DNA of 64,000 nt from Bradyrhizobium sp. URHD0069 (GTDB lineage Bacteria > Pseudomonadota > Alphaproteobacteria > Rhizobiales > Xanthobacteraceae), in assembly GCF_000701345.1 (NCBI RefSeq), contig NZ_JNIJ01000028.1:1-64000 (forward strand), written 5' to 3'. Of the stretch, positions 17,521 to 25,804 are shown in pieces. The notes under the pieces were generated by a model. It worked only from the letters and a program-made list of their open reading frames with translations, was not told the origin of the DNA and did not search any database. Position numbers and translations under genes: made by a program. Within the stretch, counting starts at the first letter, position 1. Each line of letters begins with the position of its first letter.

Positions 17521-17556
17521 TTAATATGCGGGACGACGCTGCTGTCAAGGGCAGAA

Positions 17557-17574
17557 CAACACAGGTCTGTGTAA
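17557..17574. promoter_or_regulatory. TetR operator candidate, site 2
   Basis: CAACACAGGTCTGTGTAA contains the palindrome ACACAG/CTGTGT and ends one base before the tetR start codon. Bound repressor would block transcription or initiation of its own gene, consistent with autoregulation. Confidence 0.75.
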
Positions 17575-17575
17575 A

Positions 17576-18196
17576 ATGTCCCGGTCCGAAAAGCCCACTA
17601 TGAAAGAGCGGATTCTCGAAACCGCCGATCGGCTGTTTTATCTGCGCGGCATTCGCGCGGTGGGTGTCGATACCGTCGCCGCGGAGATCGGCATCAGCAA
17701 GCGCACGCTGTACAACCACTTTCCCTCAAAGGACGAATTGATATCGGCCTATCTGGCGCGCCGCTTCCACAAGGCGCCGGTCTCCGACAAGCCACCCGCC
17801 CAGCAAATTCTCGGCACGTTCGATTCACTGGAGCGGCGCTTCGCCAGCCGGGATTTTCGCGGCTGCCCCTTCGTCAACGCGGTTGCCGAACTGGGGCCTG
17901 AGGATCGCGCCGTCAAAGAGATCGCGATCGCCTTCAAGGAGAGCCGCCGTGTCTGGTTTCGCGATCTCTTGATGCAGCTTAATGTCGCCGATGCAGAGGG
18001 CCTTGCGACCCAGCTCACGCTTCTTGTCGATGGCTCGATCGCGCAGCACTTGGTCCGCGGCGATCCCTCAATGGCTCACGCTGCAAGGCAGGCCGCGCGG
18101 GTGTTGCTGGCCAATGCGGGGATTGAGGTTGGTGAGCAGGATGCCCAGCAAAATCCAGGAGGGGTTATGAAGAAGCGCGCATCCAGGATCAAGTGA
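17576..18196 (+). CDS. TetR-family transcriptional regulator
   Basis: A 206-residue TetR protein. The N-terminal helix-turn-helix reads RILETADRLFYLRGIRAVGVDTVAAEIGISKRTLYNHFPSKDELI, as expected; the C-terminal ligand domain contains GCPFVNAVAELG, typical of the subgroup beside MFS or oxidoreductase genes. The start codon directly follows operator site 2 and has no good Shine-Dalgarno, so either the ATG at 17576 is used from a short leader or the internal ATG at 17600 is the start. The target is probably the divergent MFS gene. Confidence 0.9.
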   Translation: MSRSEKPTMKERILETADRLFYLRGIRAVGVDTVAAEIGISKRTLYNHFPSKDELISAYLARRFHKAPVSDKPPAQQILGTFDSLERRFASRDFRGCPFVNAVAELGPEDRAVKEIAIAFKESRRVWFRDLLMQLNVADAEGLATQLTLLVDGSIAQHLVRGDPSMAHAARQAARVLLANAGIEVGEQDAQQNPGGVMKKRASRIK

Positions 18197-18220
18197 CGTT
18201 CTCGCAACACCACTACCGTC

Positions 18221-18316
18221 GTCATCCGCGAAAGCGGATGATCCGGTATTCCAGAGCATTAGTGATTTAACTCGAGAAGCCGCAGTGTACTGGATACCCG
18301 CTTCGCGAGGTATGAC
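18221..18316. repeat. MITE-like palindromic repeat, copy 2
   Basis: The left end GTCATCCGCGAAAGCGGATG and the right end, which reads GTCATACCTCGCGAAGCGGG on the other strand, form imperfect terminal inverted repeats around a core shared with the copy at 16091-16178 (GTATTCCAGAG, CGAGAAGCCGC, TACTGG). There is no open frame. The length of about 96 bases fits a small non-autonomous palindromic element. Confidence 0.7.
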
Positions 18317-18356
18317 ACACAGAAATTTGGCGCGCACTACGCTAGAGCATTCACAC

Positions 18357-19730
18357 TTATGCCGCTGCGGCCACCACGCGATTGCGGCCGTCGTTCTTGG
18401 CGCGGTAGAGCGCGGTGTCGGCGCGCTTCAGCACGTCGGCGACCGCTTCGCCCTTGAGCTCGAGCGTCGACAGCCCGATCGAGATCGTGACTTCGATGCG
18501 CGTTGCGCCCTTGTTGACTGCGAAGGGTTCGCCGGCGATCGAACGCCGCACCCGCTCCGCCACTACACCCGCGACGTGCAAATCAGTCTCCGGCATCACA
18601 ATCACGAATTCCTCGCCGCCGTAGCGGCAGGCGAGATCGATGCCGCGGATCGACTTGCGGACCCGCACCGCGAACTCGCGCAACACGTCGTCGCCGGCAT
18701 CGTGGCCATAATTGTCGTTAATCGACTTGAAAAAATCGATGTCGAGCATCATCAGCGCCAACGGCTTGCCCCGGCTCGAGGCCTGTTCGGCCAGCGTTGC
18801 CAGATGGCTTTCCATATAACGGCGGTTGTGCAGGCCGGTCAGCGCGTCGGTGATCGCCATCTCGATCGAATTCTGCACGTTGTCCCGCAGATGGTCGGTA
18901 TAGCGGCGTTTGCGAATTTGCGTGCGCGCGCGTGCCAGCAATTCATTCTTGTCGACCGGCCGCAACAGATAATCGTTGACGCCGATCTCGAGACCGCGCA
19001 GCAGCCGCGTGTTGTTGTCGCTTTCCGCGATGGCGAGGATAGGCACCTGCCGGGTCCGCTCCAGCGATCGCAACTGGCTGCACAGCCTCAAACCGTCGAA
19101 ATTATCAAGCCCGAGCGAAACGATTAGAAGGTCGTAATTGCCATCGGCGGCGTGAAACACCGCCTCCGCCGGGTTGGTTTCGACATCCACGGTGTGTTCC
19201 GTGCTCAAAACCGGCGCGAGCCGCTCATAGGATGACGGCCGGTCGTCGACCAGGAGGATGCGCCCGCCCCTCCCGGTGTCGGCCACAGCACTTCGCTCCG
19301 GCGCCTGCACGCCGATCTCGAGTGAAGTGATGGCGCGCATTCGCAGTTCATCGGTCATCATCTTCAGCCGGGTCAGCGAACGTACCCGTGCGATCAGTAC
19401 GATGTCCGACACCGGCTTGGTCAGGAAATCGTCGGCGCCGGCTTCGAGACCGCGCACGCGATCAGACGGGCTATCCAGCGCGGTCACCATGACCACCGGA
19501 ATGAAATGCGTTGCCGGATTGGACTTCAGCCGGCGGCAAACCTCAAAACCATCGATATCGGGCATCATCACGTCGAGCAGGATCATGTCGCACTCGGCGC
19601 GCGCACAGGTTTCAAGCGCCTCGGTGCCGTTGGCCGCGGTCAGCACATCGAAATATTCGGCCGACAGTCGTGCCTCCAAAAGCTTGACGTTGGCGGGGAC
19701 GTCGTCGACGACCAGAATACGCGCGGACAT
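18357..19730 (-). CDS. pleD: diguanylate cyclase response regulator PleD
   Basis: PleD makes cyclic di-GMP and controls pole development in Caulobacter. The 457-residue protein has an N-terminal receiver with Asp53 in LLDVMMPDIDG, a second degenerate receiver (about 155-270), and a GGDEF domain with RYGGEEFVIVMPETD. RGID lies five residues before GGEEF, which is the RxxD allosteric inhibition site, so product feedback is expected. The ATG at 19730 has GGGGAGAATTTG before it, so it is chosen over a TTG one codon upstream. divK lies 11 bases upstream in the same operon. Confidence 0.95.
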   Translation of the reverse strand: MSARILVVDDVPANVKLLEARLSAEYFDVLTAANGTEALETCARAECDMILLDVMMPDIDGFEVCRRLKSNPATHFIPVVMVTALDSPSDRVRGLEAGADDFLTKPVSDIVLIARVRSLTRLKMMTDELRMRAITSLEIGVQAPERSAVADTGRGGRILLVDDRPSSYERLAPVLSTEHTVDVETNPAEAVFHAADGNYDLLIVSLGLDNFDGLRLCSQLRSLERTRQVPILAIAESDNNTRLLRGLEIGVNDYLLRPVDKNELLARARTQIRKRRYTDHLRDNVQNSIEMAITDALTGLHNRRYMESHLATLAEQASSRGKPLALMMLDIDFFKSINDNYGHDAGDDVLREFAVRVRKSIRGIDLACRYGGEEFVIVMPETDLHVAGVVAERVRRSIAGEPFAVNKGATRIEVTISIGLSTLELKGEAVADVLKRADTALYRAKNDGRNRVVAAAA

Positions 19731-19741
19731 CAAATTCTCCC

Positions 19742-20107
19742 CTACCCGATAAATCGTCGAACGGTTTCAATAAACTTGCCGACCGAAATCGGCTTTGACA
19801 AATAAGCCTCGCAGCCGCCTTCGCGGATGCGTTCCTCGTCGCCTTTCATGGCAAAAGCGGTAACCGCGACCACCGGGATCGTCCGCAACTCCGGATCGTC
19901 CTTGATCCAGCGCGTCACTTCGAGGCCGGAGACCTGCGGAAGCTGAATATCCATGAGGACGAGGTCGGGACGAAGCTTGCGGACGAGATCGAGTGCCTCA
20001 AAACCGTTGCTCGTGCCGGAGGTCTGATAGCCATGCGCTTCCAACAGATCGCGAAAGAGCTTCATATTGAGCTCGTTGTCCTCCACGATCAGGACGGTTT
20101 TAGCCAT
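19742..20107 (-). CDS. divK: single-domain response regulator DivK
   Basis: A 121-residue receiver-only protein with the phosphoacceptor Asp53 in LVLMDIQLPQVSGLEV, acidic pair ED at 9-10, the TAFAMKGDE loop and Lys in YLSKPI. Length, sequence and the divK-pleD order match Caulobacter, where DivK is phosphorylated by PleC/DivJ and feeds DivL-CckA-CtrA control. GGAAGGGACGGG precedes the ATG. Confidence 0.95.
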   Translation of the reverse strand: MAKTVLIVEDNELNMKLFRDLLEAHGYQTSGTSNGFEALDLVRKLRPDLVLMDIQLPQVSGLEVTRWIKDDPELRTIPVVAVTAFAMKGDEERIREGGCEAYLSKPISVGKFIETVRRFIG

Positions 20108-20311
20108 CCCGTCCCTCCCAATCCCCTTAGGAAACAGCCCGGATGCGGCGCGTCAGGCGCCGCCGGGGCGTGTCGAAATGTGAATTCAAACTAGCGCCAG
20201 ATTCGCTCTAACCCGTTAAGCCCTAGTGCCAACTTTTTGCGAAGTGGTTTCCACTTGCTTGAACACATTCCGCAGACTCGGGCATGATGGTTCCAAAATT
20301 AGAGACCATAA

Positions 20312-20635
20312 GTGAGCGAAAGGCAAACATCGCCATTGAAAAAGCCTGTTCAAAATCCGCGGGAAGTAGCTGAAATCGTTGCCATTCAGGCGCTTTCCTT
20401 CATCGCCGGCGATCCCGAGCGGCTGGGCCTGTTCCTGGCCGAGACCGGTATCGGTCCGGAGACCCTGCGCACGGCCGCTACGGACCCGCATTTCCTCGCT
20501 TCCGTGCTCGATTTCGTGTTGCGTGATGACGCAACCGTGAAGGCGTTCGCGAGCGCTTCACAGCTTCACCCGACCAACATTGCCGCGGCTCACCAGGCGC
20601 TGACCGATCCGCAATGGGAGCGCGATGTGCCGTGA
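20312..20635 (+). CDS. DUF3572 protein
   Basis: A 107-residue cytosolic protein with PREVAEIVAIQALSFIAGDPERLGLFLAETGI, the pattern of the alphaproteobacterial DUF3572 family, whose function is unknown. It starts at a GTG; no ATG in the frame would keep the conserved N-terminus. Its TGA overlaps the GTG of dinB by four bases, so the two are translated together. Confidence 0.82.
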   Translation: MSERQTSPLKKPVQNPREVAEIVAIQALSFIAGDPERLGLFLAETGIGPETLRTAATDPHFLASVLDFVLRDDATVKAFASASQLHPTNIAAAHQALTDPQWERDVP

Positions 20636-21924
20636 GATCAGCCGCGCCAGAGCTCGCCGGCCCGACCTGCTTTTGCCGGGATTGTCTCGGCGATCTGGAC
20701 TTTGCGGCGAGGCGATGCGGCGTATGCGGCTCCCCCCGCGTCGTTCGTCACCTTGCGCTGGCCTCGCTGACGCTTGCCCACATCGATTGCGATGCGTTCT
20801 ACGCCACGGTGGAGAAGCGAGACAATCCGGAACTCGCCGACAAGCCGGTGATCATCGGCGGCGGCAAGCGCGGCGTGGTCTCCGCGGCCTGCTACATTTG
20901 CCGGACCTTCGGGGTCCGCTCCGCGATGCCGATGTTCAAAGCGCTCGCGCTGTGTCCGTCCGCGATCGTGATTCGGCCGGACATGGCGAAGTATGTCCGG
21001 GTCGGGCGCGAGGTGCGCCATGCCATGCAGGCGCTGACGCCGCTGGTCGAGCCGCTATCGATCGATGAAGCGTTTCTGGATCTCAGCGGGACCGAGCGCG
21101 TTCACGGCATGATCCCGGCAAAGGTGCTGGCGCGGTTCGCCCGCGAGGTGGAGCGCAACATCGGCATCACGGTTTCCGTCGGCCTGTCCCGCAACAAGTT
21201 TCTGGCCAAGATCGCCTCCGACATGGACAAGCCGCGCGGCTTTGCCGCGATCGACCAGGACGAGGCCCGCGCGATGCTGGCGGACAAGCCGGTCGGGTTC
21301 ATTTTCGGCGTCGGCCCGGCCACCCAAGAGCGGCTGTCGCAGCGCGGCTTTCGCACCATCGCCGATCTGCAGCGCGCCGATGAGATCGAACTCATGAAGC
21401 AGTTTTCGACGGAGGGGCGCAGGCTGTGGCGGCTGGCGCGCGGCATCGATGATCGCAGCGTCGTGCCCGATCGCGGCGCCAAGACCATTTCAAGCGAGAC
21501 CACATTCGAGACCGACATCCGCGACTTTGCGACGCTGGAAAAGATGCTGTGGCGGATGTCGGAGAAAGTATCCTCGCGCCTCAAGACCGGCGAACTCGCG
21601 GGATCGACCATCACGCTGAAACTGAAGACCGCCGATTTCCGCCAGCGCACCCGGTCGCAATCGATTCACGCGCCGACGCAGCTGGCGGCCAAGATCTTCG
21701 CGATATCGCGCGAAATGTTGGCAAGGGAGATCGACGGCACGGCTTTCCGCCTGATGGGCACCGGCGTCAGCGCGCTCCGCCCGGGATCGCAGGCCGACGA
21801 CACCGACATGCTCGATCGCCGCTCGGCCCATGCCGAGCGCGCGATGGACGATCTGCGCAGGAAGTTTGGCCAAGCCGCTGTCATCAGGGGTATTGCGTAT
21901 GACGGCCCGGAGAAGGCGGAGTAG
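20632..21924 (+). CDS. dinB: DNA polymerase IV with N-terminal zinc-ribbon-like extension
   Basis: DinB is a Y-family translesion polymerase. The catalytic segments are HIDCDAFYATVEKRDNP, VIIGGGKRGVVSAACY and SIDEAFLDLSGTERVHG, with thumb and little-finger domains behind; it has 430 residues. Before the polymerase domain lies a roughly 35-residue extension with CFCRDC and CGVCGSPR, a likely zinc ribbon that E. coli DinB lacks. The GTG at 20632 overlaps the DUF3572 stop (GTGA) and is preferred; an in-frame ATG at 20614 is possible. The C-terminus (AVIRGIAYDGPEKAE) has no obvious clamp motif. Confidence 0.93.
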   Translation: MRSAAPELAGPTCFCRDCLGDLDFAARRCGVCGSPRVVRHLALASLTLAHIDCDAFYATVEKRDNPELADKPVIIGGGKRGVVSAACYICRTFGVRSAMPMFKALALCPSAIVIRPDMAKYVRVGREVRHAMQALTPLVEPLSIDEAFLDLSGTERVHGMIPAKVLARFAREVERNIGITVSVGLSRNKFLAKIASDMDKPRGFAAIDQDEARAMLADKPVGFIFGVGPATQERLSQRGFRTIADLQRADEIELMKQFSTEGRRLWRLARGIDDRSVVPDRGAKTISSETTFETDIRDFATLEKMLWRMSEKVSSRLKTGELAGSTITLKLKTADFRQRTRSQSIHAPTQLAAKIFAISREMLAREIDGTAFRLMGTGVSALRPGSQADDTDMLDRRSAHAERAMDDLRRKFGQAAVIRGIAYDGPEKAE

Positions 21925-21958
21925 CCGGCGCCCAGAGCACGTCGGAGGTGCTTACCGC

Positions 21959-22077
21959 CGTCATTGCGAGCCAACGGGTCGCGCGAATGCGCGCCCGATG
22001 ACAGGCTCCGCGAAGCAATCCATAGCCGACCGAACAAAAGCTTGGATTGCTTAGTCGCTGCGCTCCTCGCAATGACG
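21959..22077. repeat. palindromic intergenic element with perfect 12-base ends
   Basis: CGTCATTGCGAG at 21959-21970 and CTCGCAATGACG at 22066-22077 are perfect inverted repeats. Inside, AAGCAATCCATAGC opposes GCTTGGATTGCTT, so much of the 119-base unit can fold into one long hairpin. The central ACGGGTCGCGCGAATGCGCG is partly repeated at 41112-41145. It lies between convergent dinB and eipB. Confidence 0.75.
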
Positions 22078-22103
22078 AGTAGCGGCTAAGCGCGCAGCCG
22101 CCG

Positions 22104-22982
22104 TCACTTACACGGCTTGGTATCCCTGATGTCGAATTTTCCCAGCGCGCCGGAAATCACAAAATCATTGTAGTCGAGCACCAGCGCCCGCGAGACGCCG
22201 TTCTCGTATAGTTCGAACGACATCGCATAGACCGGAGTCTGCTCGCCATCCTTGGCCTTGGCGTCGCGGTCGTAATAGCTCACCGTGACCGGCCACCGCG
22301 TCAGCGACTTCATCGCGTCGTTTGCGGTGGAAGGATCCGGCGCCGCGGTGGCGCGATCGCCCGGTATCGCCTGCCCGATCACGGAAAGCGTATTGTAGAC
22401 TTTTTCGCCATCGTCCGATCCGTCATAGACCATCAGCTCGAGCATCGATTTGCCCTCGCGCGCGGCTGCGATGATGCGCTGGATCTGCTCGGTCGGGAAC
22501 ACGGTCGACCCATCGAGCGTAAAGGTCTTGGACACCGGCTGCTTCAATTTCACGGTGATATGATCGCCGGCCCGCTCCGCGATCCCGTCGACCGAGCTGG
22601 AGTCGATGTCGTTCATCCGTGCATCGATCTTGAAGCGATAGCTGTTGCCCGCGCCATCCTCCCAGGAAGTCGAGCGCAGATCGCTCAAGGTCACCTTGCC
22701 CTCGCCGCTGTCCAGTGCCGACACCTGCCTGAATTCCGAGGTGTAGCCCTCGCAGGCGCTGCCGGAAAAATTATAGAGAATACGTCCGCGCGCGCTGTTG
22801 ATCGAAGTGGAGCGGCGTGACTTCACCAGGCTGAGTTCGTAAAGCGCCTGATGCGCGAGAAACGGACCGCTCGCCGCGGCATGGGCTTGGCTGTCGGCAA
22901 AACCCGGCCCAACCGCAACCACGGCAATCGCCAGCAGCAGAGACCTGAGATTACGAGACGAAATCCGAAAGCGGCGGGCCAT
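22104..22982 (-). CDS. eipB: EipB-family periplasmic envelope-integrity protein (DUF1849)
   Basis: The 292-residue protein has a Sec signal peptide (LRSLLLAIAVVAVGPGFADSQAHA) and then a beta-rich domain containing HQALYELSLVKSRRSTSINSARGRI, SGSACEGYTSEFRQ and the C-terminal KFDIRDTKPCK. The two cysteines correspond to the conserved disulfide of Brucella EipB, a periplasmic spiral beta protein needed for envelope integrity. The start at 22982 has AGGATAAAGAT before it; a longer frame from 23036 lacks family support. It is divergent from the RidA gene. Confidence 0.85.
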   Translation of the reverse strand: MARRFRISSRNLRSLLLAIAVVAVGPGFADSQAHAAASGPFLAHQALYELSLVKSRRSTSINSARGRILYNFSGSACEGYTSEFRQVSALDSGEGKVTLSDLRSTSWEDGAGNSYRFKIDARMNDIDSSSVDGIAERAGDHITVKLKQPVSKTFTLDGSTVFPTEQIQRIIAAAREGKSMLELMVYDGSDDGEKVYNTLSVIGQAIPGDRATAAPDPSTANDAMKSLTRWPVTVSYYDRDAKAKDGEQTPVYAMSFELYENGVSRALVLDYNDFVISGALGKFDIRDTKPCK

Positions 22983-23076
22983 ATCTTTATCCTGGGCTAG
23001 ATTCGTCACATTAATGGCCGTCCCATTGCGCCGCAACTAGGGCCGCTTCACGGAAAAGTACGAATTAAACGTCGAG

Positions 23077-23095
23077 ATGCCATGTTTTTTGGCAT
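23077..23095. promoter_or_regulatory. inverted repeat between eipB and the RidA gene
   Basis: ATGCCA-TGTTTTT-TGGCAT has perfect 6-base arms in the 218-base divergent spacer. It may be an operator or a small hairpin; nothing else supports either reading. Confidence 0.3.
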
Positions 23096-23200
23096 TTCGA
23101 TACTTAAGGCCGCTGGCTTGCATGTAAGGGCGTGATGCGCGAAACAATGCGGCCGATCGGCCATCGATCGGGAACTATTCAAATCAAATGGGGACGAAAC

Positions 23201-23668
23201 ATGGCGGGTACGGTCGAGCAGAAACTTGCGGCACAGGGCGTGGTTTTGCATGAGCCCGCCAGCCCGGTGGCGAACTACGTCGGTTTCGTGCGCACCGGAA
23301 ACCTGCTGTTCGTTTCGGGGCAGGTTTGCGTCAACCCGGAGGGCAAGCTGATCGCCAAAGGCAAGCTTGGCGCGGGCGTTACTGTTGAGCAAGGCAACGC
23401 TGCGGCGCGCGGCTGCGCCATCAACCTGCTGGCGCAGATCAAGGCGGCACTGGGCGACCTCGACAAGGTGGTCCGCGTGGTGCGGCTCGGCGGCTTCGTC
23501 AATTCGGCACCGGATTTTCTCGACGGGCCGAAAGTGCTGAACGGTGCGTCCGACCTGATGGTCGCGGCATTCGGTGACAAGGGCCGGCACGCCCGCACCA
23601 CCGTCGGCGTGGCCTCGCTTCCTGCTGACGCCGCTGTCGAGGTCGAAGGAATATTCGAGGTCTCCTGA
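23201..23668 (+). CDS. RidA family protein (YjgF/YER057c/UK114)
   Basis: A 155-residue RidA-fold protein; family members hydrolyse reactive enamine/imine intermediates. It belongs to the longer YjgF-like subgroup, with VRTGNLLFVSGQVCVNPEGK, ARGCAINLLAQIKAALGDLDKVVRVVRLGGFVNSAP and the C-terminal RTTVGVASLPADAAVEVEGIFEV. The usual catalytic Arg region is replaced by RTTVGVASLP, common in this subgroup. It starts at 23201, and the GDPD gene begins 14 bases after its stop, suggesting an operon. Confidence 0.9.
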   Translation: MAGTVEQKLAAQGVVLHEPASPVANYVGFVRTGNLLFVSGQVCVNPEGKLIAKGKLGAGVTVEQGNAAARGCAINLLAQIKAALGDLDKVVRVVRLGGFVNSAPDFLDGPKVLNGASDLMVAAFGDKGRHARTTVGVASLPADAAVEVEGIFEVS

Positions 23669-23682
23669 GCGGAGCCGCCCAA

Positions 23683-24435
23683 GTGCGGGCGCCCAACTGG
23701 TTGACGGCGCGGCCGGTCGCTCATCGCGGGCTGCACGACGCTGCGCGCGGCATCATCGAAAACATGCCGGGCGCGGTTCAAGCCGCCATCGATGGTAATT
23801 TCAGCATCGAAGTCGACCTGCAGCTCACCGCCGATGGCGAGGCCATGGTGCATCACGACGATGCGCTGGGCCGCCTCACCGAAGGCAGCGGCGCGCTGCT
23901 CGGCATGACCGCGGCCGAGCTCAAGGCGGTAAAGTTCAGAAATACCTTCGAGCGGATGATGTCGCTCGGCGACCTCTGCGCCCTGGTCAGGGGCCGCGTG
24001 CCCCTCGTGATCGAGGTGAAGAGCCATTTTGACGGCGACCGCAAACTGGTGACGCGAATGGCGGAGGTGCTCGCCTCCTATTCGGGACCTGTGGCTGGAA
24101 TGTCGTTCGACCCCGACCAGGTGCTGGCGCTGCGCGAATCGATGCCGGCGCTTGCCCGCGGTATCGTCGCCCAGCGCAACTATGACGATGACTATTGGAA
24201 AAAGCTGACGCCGGAGCAGCGCCACGGCATGGCGCACCTCCGCCATGCGTTCCGTACGCGGCCGCATTTCGTCGCCTATTGGGTCAATCAGTTACCGGCC
24301 CCGGCGCCCTGGATCGCGCGCAACATTTTCGGCTTGCCGCTTTTGACCTGGACGGTGCGCACGCCCGAGCAACGCGAACGGGCGGCCCGCTATGCCGATC
24401 AAATGATCTTTGAAGGTTTCCGGCCGGGAACCTGA
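23683..24435 (+). CDS. glycerophosphodiester phosphodiesterase family protein
   Basis: A 250-residue TIM-barrel phosphodiesterase of the GDPD family, which releases glycerol-3-phosphate from deacylated phospholipids. It shows VAHRGLHD (catalytic His), FSIEVDLQLTADGEAMVHHDDALGRLT (metal-binding Glu/Asp and second His) and IEVKSHF. No signal peptide is seen, so it is probably cytosolic. The start is a GTG at 23683, 14 bases after the RidA-family gene. Confidence 0.92.
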   Translation: MRAPNWLTARPVAHRGLHDAARGIIENMPGAVQAAIDGNFSIEVDLQLTADGEAMVHHDDALGRLTEGSGALLGMTAAELKAVKFRNTFERMMSLGDLCALVRGRVPLVIEVKSHFDGDRKLVTRMAEVLASYSGPVAGMSFDPDQVLALRESMPALARGIVAQRNYDDDYWKKLTPEQRHGMAHLRHAFRTRPHFVAYWVNQLPAPAPWIARNIFGLPLLTWTVRTPEQRERAARYADQMIFEGFRPGT

Positions 24436-24536
24436 CGGGCCCGCGCCCTTGAAGTCGCTGCCGCAATGCACGATCTTTGGGGCCGGTCACCATATGCGAT
24501 GGCTGATCCTAACGCGTGACCGGTTCCTGACAGCCG

Positions 24537-25784
24537 ATGGCATCATCCGAAATAACTCTCGAAGCGGTCTCGTCTATCAGCCAGATTCCGGCTGCAGATT
24601 GGGATGCCTGCGCCAAGCTGGGTCTGGCCTCGGGGACCCACAATGGCCGGGACACCCTGGCTTCGCCGAGCATCGCCGCCAATTCCTGCGTCGATACAAT
24701 GTCTGGGTATAACCCATTTGTTTCACATGCGTTTTTCTCGGCGCTGGAAGCCTCCGGATCGGCAACTGCGCGAACCGGCTGGGGACCGCGCCACCTATTG
24801 GCGCGGCTCGACGGTGAGATCGCCGGCGTCGTGCCCTGCTATCTGAAATCGCACTCGCAGGGTGAATACGTGTTCGACCGCGGCTGGGCCGACGCTTATG
24901 AACGCGCCGGTGGACGCTATTATCCGAAACTGCAGGTCTCGGTTCCCTTTACCCCGGCGACCGGTCCGCGGCTGCTGGTTCGTGATGGCGCGGACAGGGA
25001 GGAAATCCGCACCTCGCTCGCGAGCGGACTGGTGGCGTTGTGCGACGCGACCAAAGCCTCTTCCGTTCACGTGACCTTTGCACCCGAAGCCGAATCGAAG
25101 TATTTGGCGCGTTGCGGATTCCTGCAGCGGAACGACCAGCAGTTTCACTGGCGCAACCAGGGCTACGGCAGCTTCGAAGACTTTCTTAGCTCCCTCAACT
25201 CGCGTCATCGCAAGGCGATCCGCCGCGAACGGCGCGATGCGATCGCCGAGGGCATCACGATCCACGCGCTCAATGGCAGCGACATCACCGAAGACGCGTG
25301 GGACGCCTTCTTCGCCTTTTACATGGAGACCGGTTCACGGAAATGGGGCCGGCCCTATCTCACCCGCAGCTTCTTTTCGCTGATCGGCGAGAGCATGGCC
25401 AAGGATGTGCTCTTGGTGATGGCCCGGCGCAAAAGCCGCTGGATCGCCGGCGCCATCAATTTCATCGGCTCCGATACCTTGTTTGGACGCAACTGGGGCG
25501 CCATCGAACATCATCCGTTTCTGCATTTCGAGGTCTGCTATTATCAGGCCATCGACTTTGCGATCCGGCGCGGCCTGAAAACTGTGGAGGCCGGCGCGCA
25601 AGGCGAGCACAAGCTCGCGCGCGGCTATCTGCCGCAAACCACCTATTCCGCGCATTACATCGCCGACCCCGATCTGCGCCGCGCGATCTCAGACTATCTC
25701 AGGCGCGAGCGCGCCTATGTGGCGGAGGCCGGTCGCGAACTCTCCGATGCCGCTCCGTTTCGTAAGATTGCCGACCCGTCTTGA
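24537..25784 (+). CDS. GNAT/FemAB-like acyltransferase, DUF482
   Basis: A 415-residue protein of the PF04339/DUF482 group within the GNAT superfamily. Features are YNPFVSHAFFSALEASGSA, the VPCYLKSHSQGEYVFDRGWADAYERAG segment, NSRHRKAIRRERRDA, and EAGAQGEHKLARGYLP near the C-terminus. The acyl substrate is unknown. About 20 residues around HNGRDTLASPSIAANSC (about 34-50) look like a small insertion relative to relatives I recall. The HIT gene follows and could be co-transcribed. Confidence 0.85.
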   Translation: MASSEITLEAVSSISQIPAADWDACAKLGLASGTHNGRDTLASPSIAANSCVDTMSGYNPFVSHAFFSALEASGSATARTGWGPRHLLARLDGEIAGVVPCYLKSHSQGEYVFDRGWADAYERAGGRYYPKLQVSVPFTPATGPRLLVRDGADREEIRTSLASGLVALCDATKASSVHVTFAPEAESKYLARCGFLQRNDQQFHWRNQGYGSFEDFLSSLNSRHRKAIRRERRDAIAEGITIHALNGSDITEDAWDAFFAFYMETGSRKWGRPYLTRSFFSLIGESMAKDVLLVMARRKSRWIAGAINFIGSDTLFGRNWGAIEHHPFLHFEVCYYQAIDFAIRRGLKTVEAGAQGEHKLARGYLPQTTYSAHYIADPDLRRAISDYLRRERAYVAEAGRELSDAAPFRKIADPS

Positions 25785-25804
25785 CCGCCGATTCAGGAGC
25801 CGCC

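Noticed and set aside
16056..17603. Plus-strand open frame of 515 codons opposite the MFS gene
   Set aside because: Arg/His/Gln-rich composition typical of an antisense shadow in GC-rich DNA; the minus strand encodes a clear transporter.
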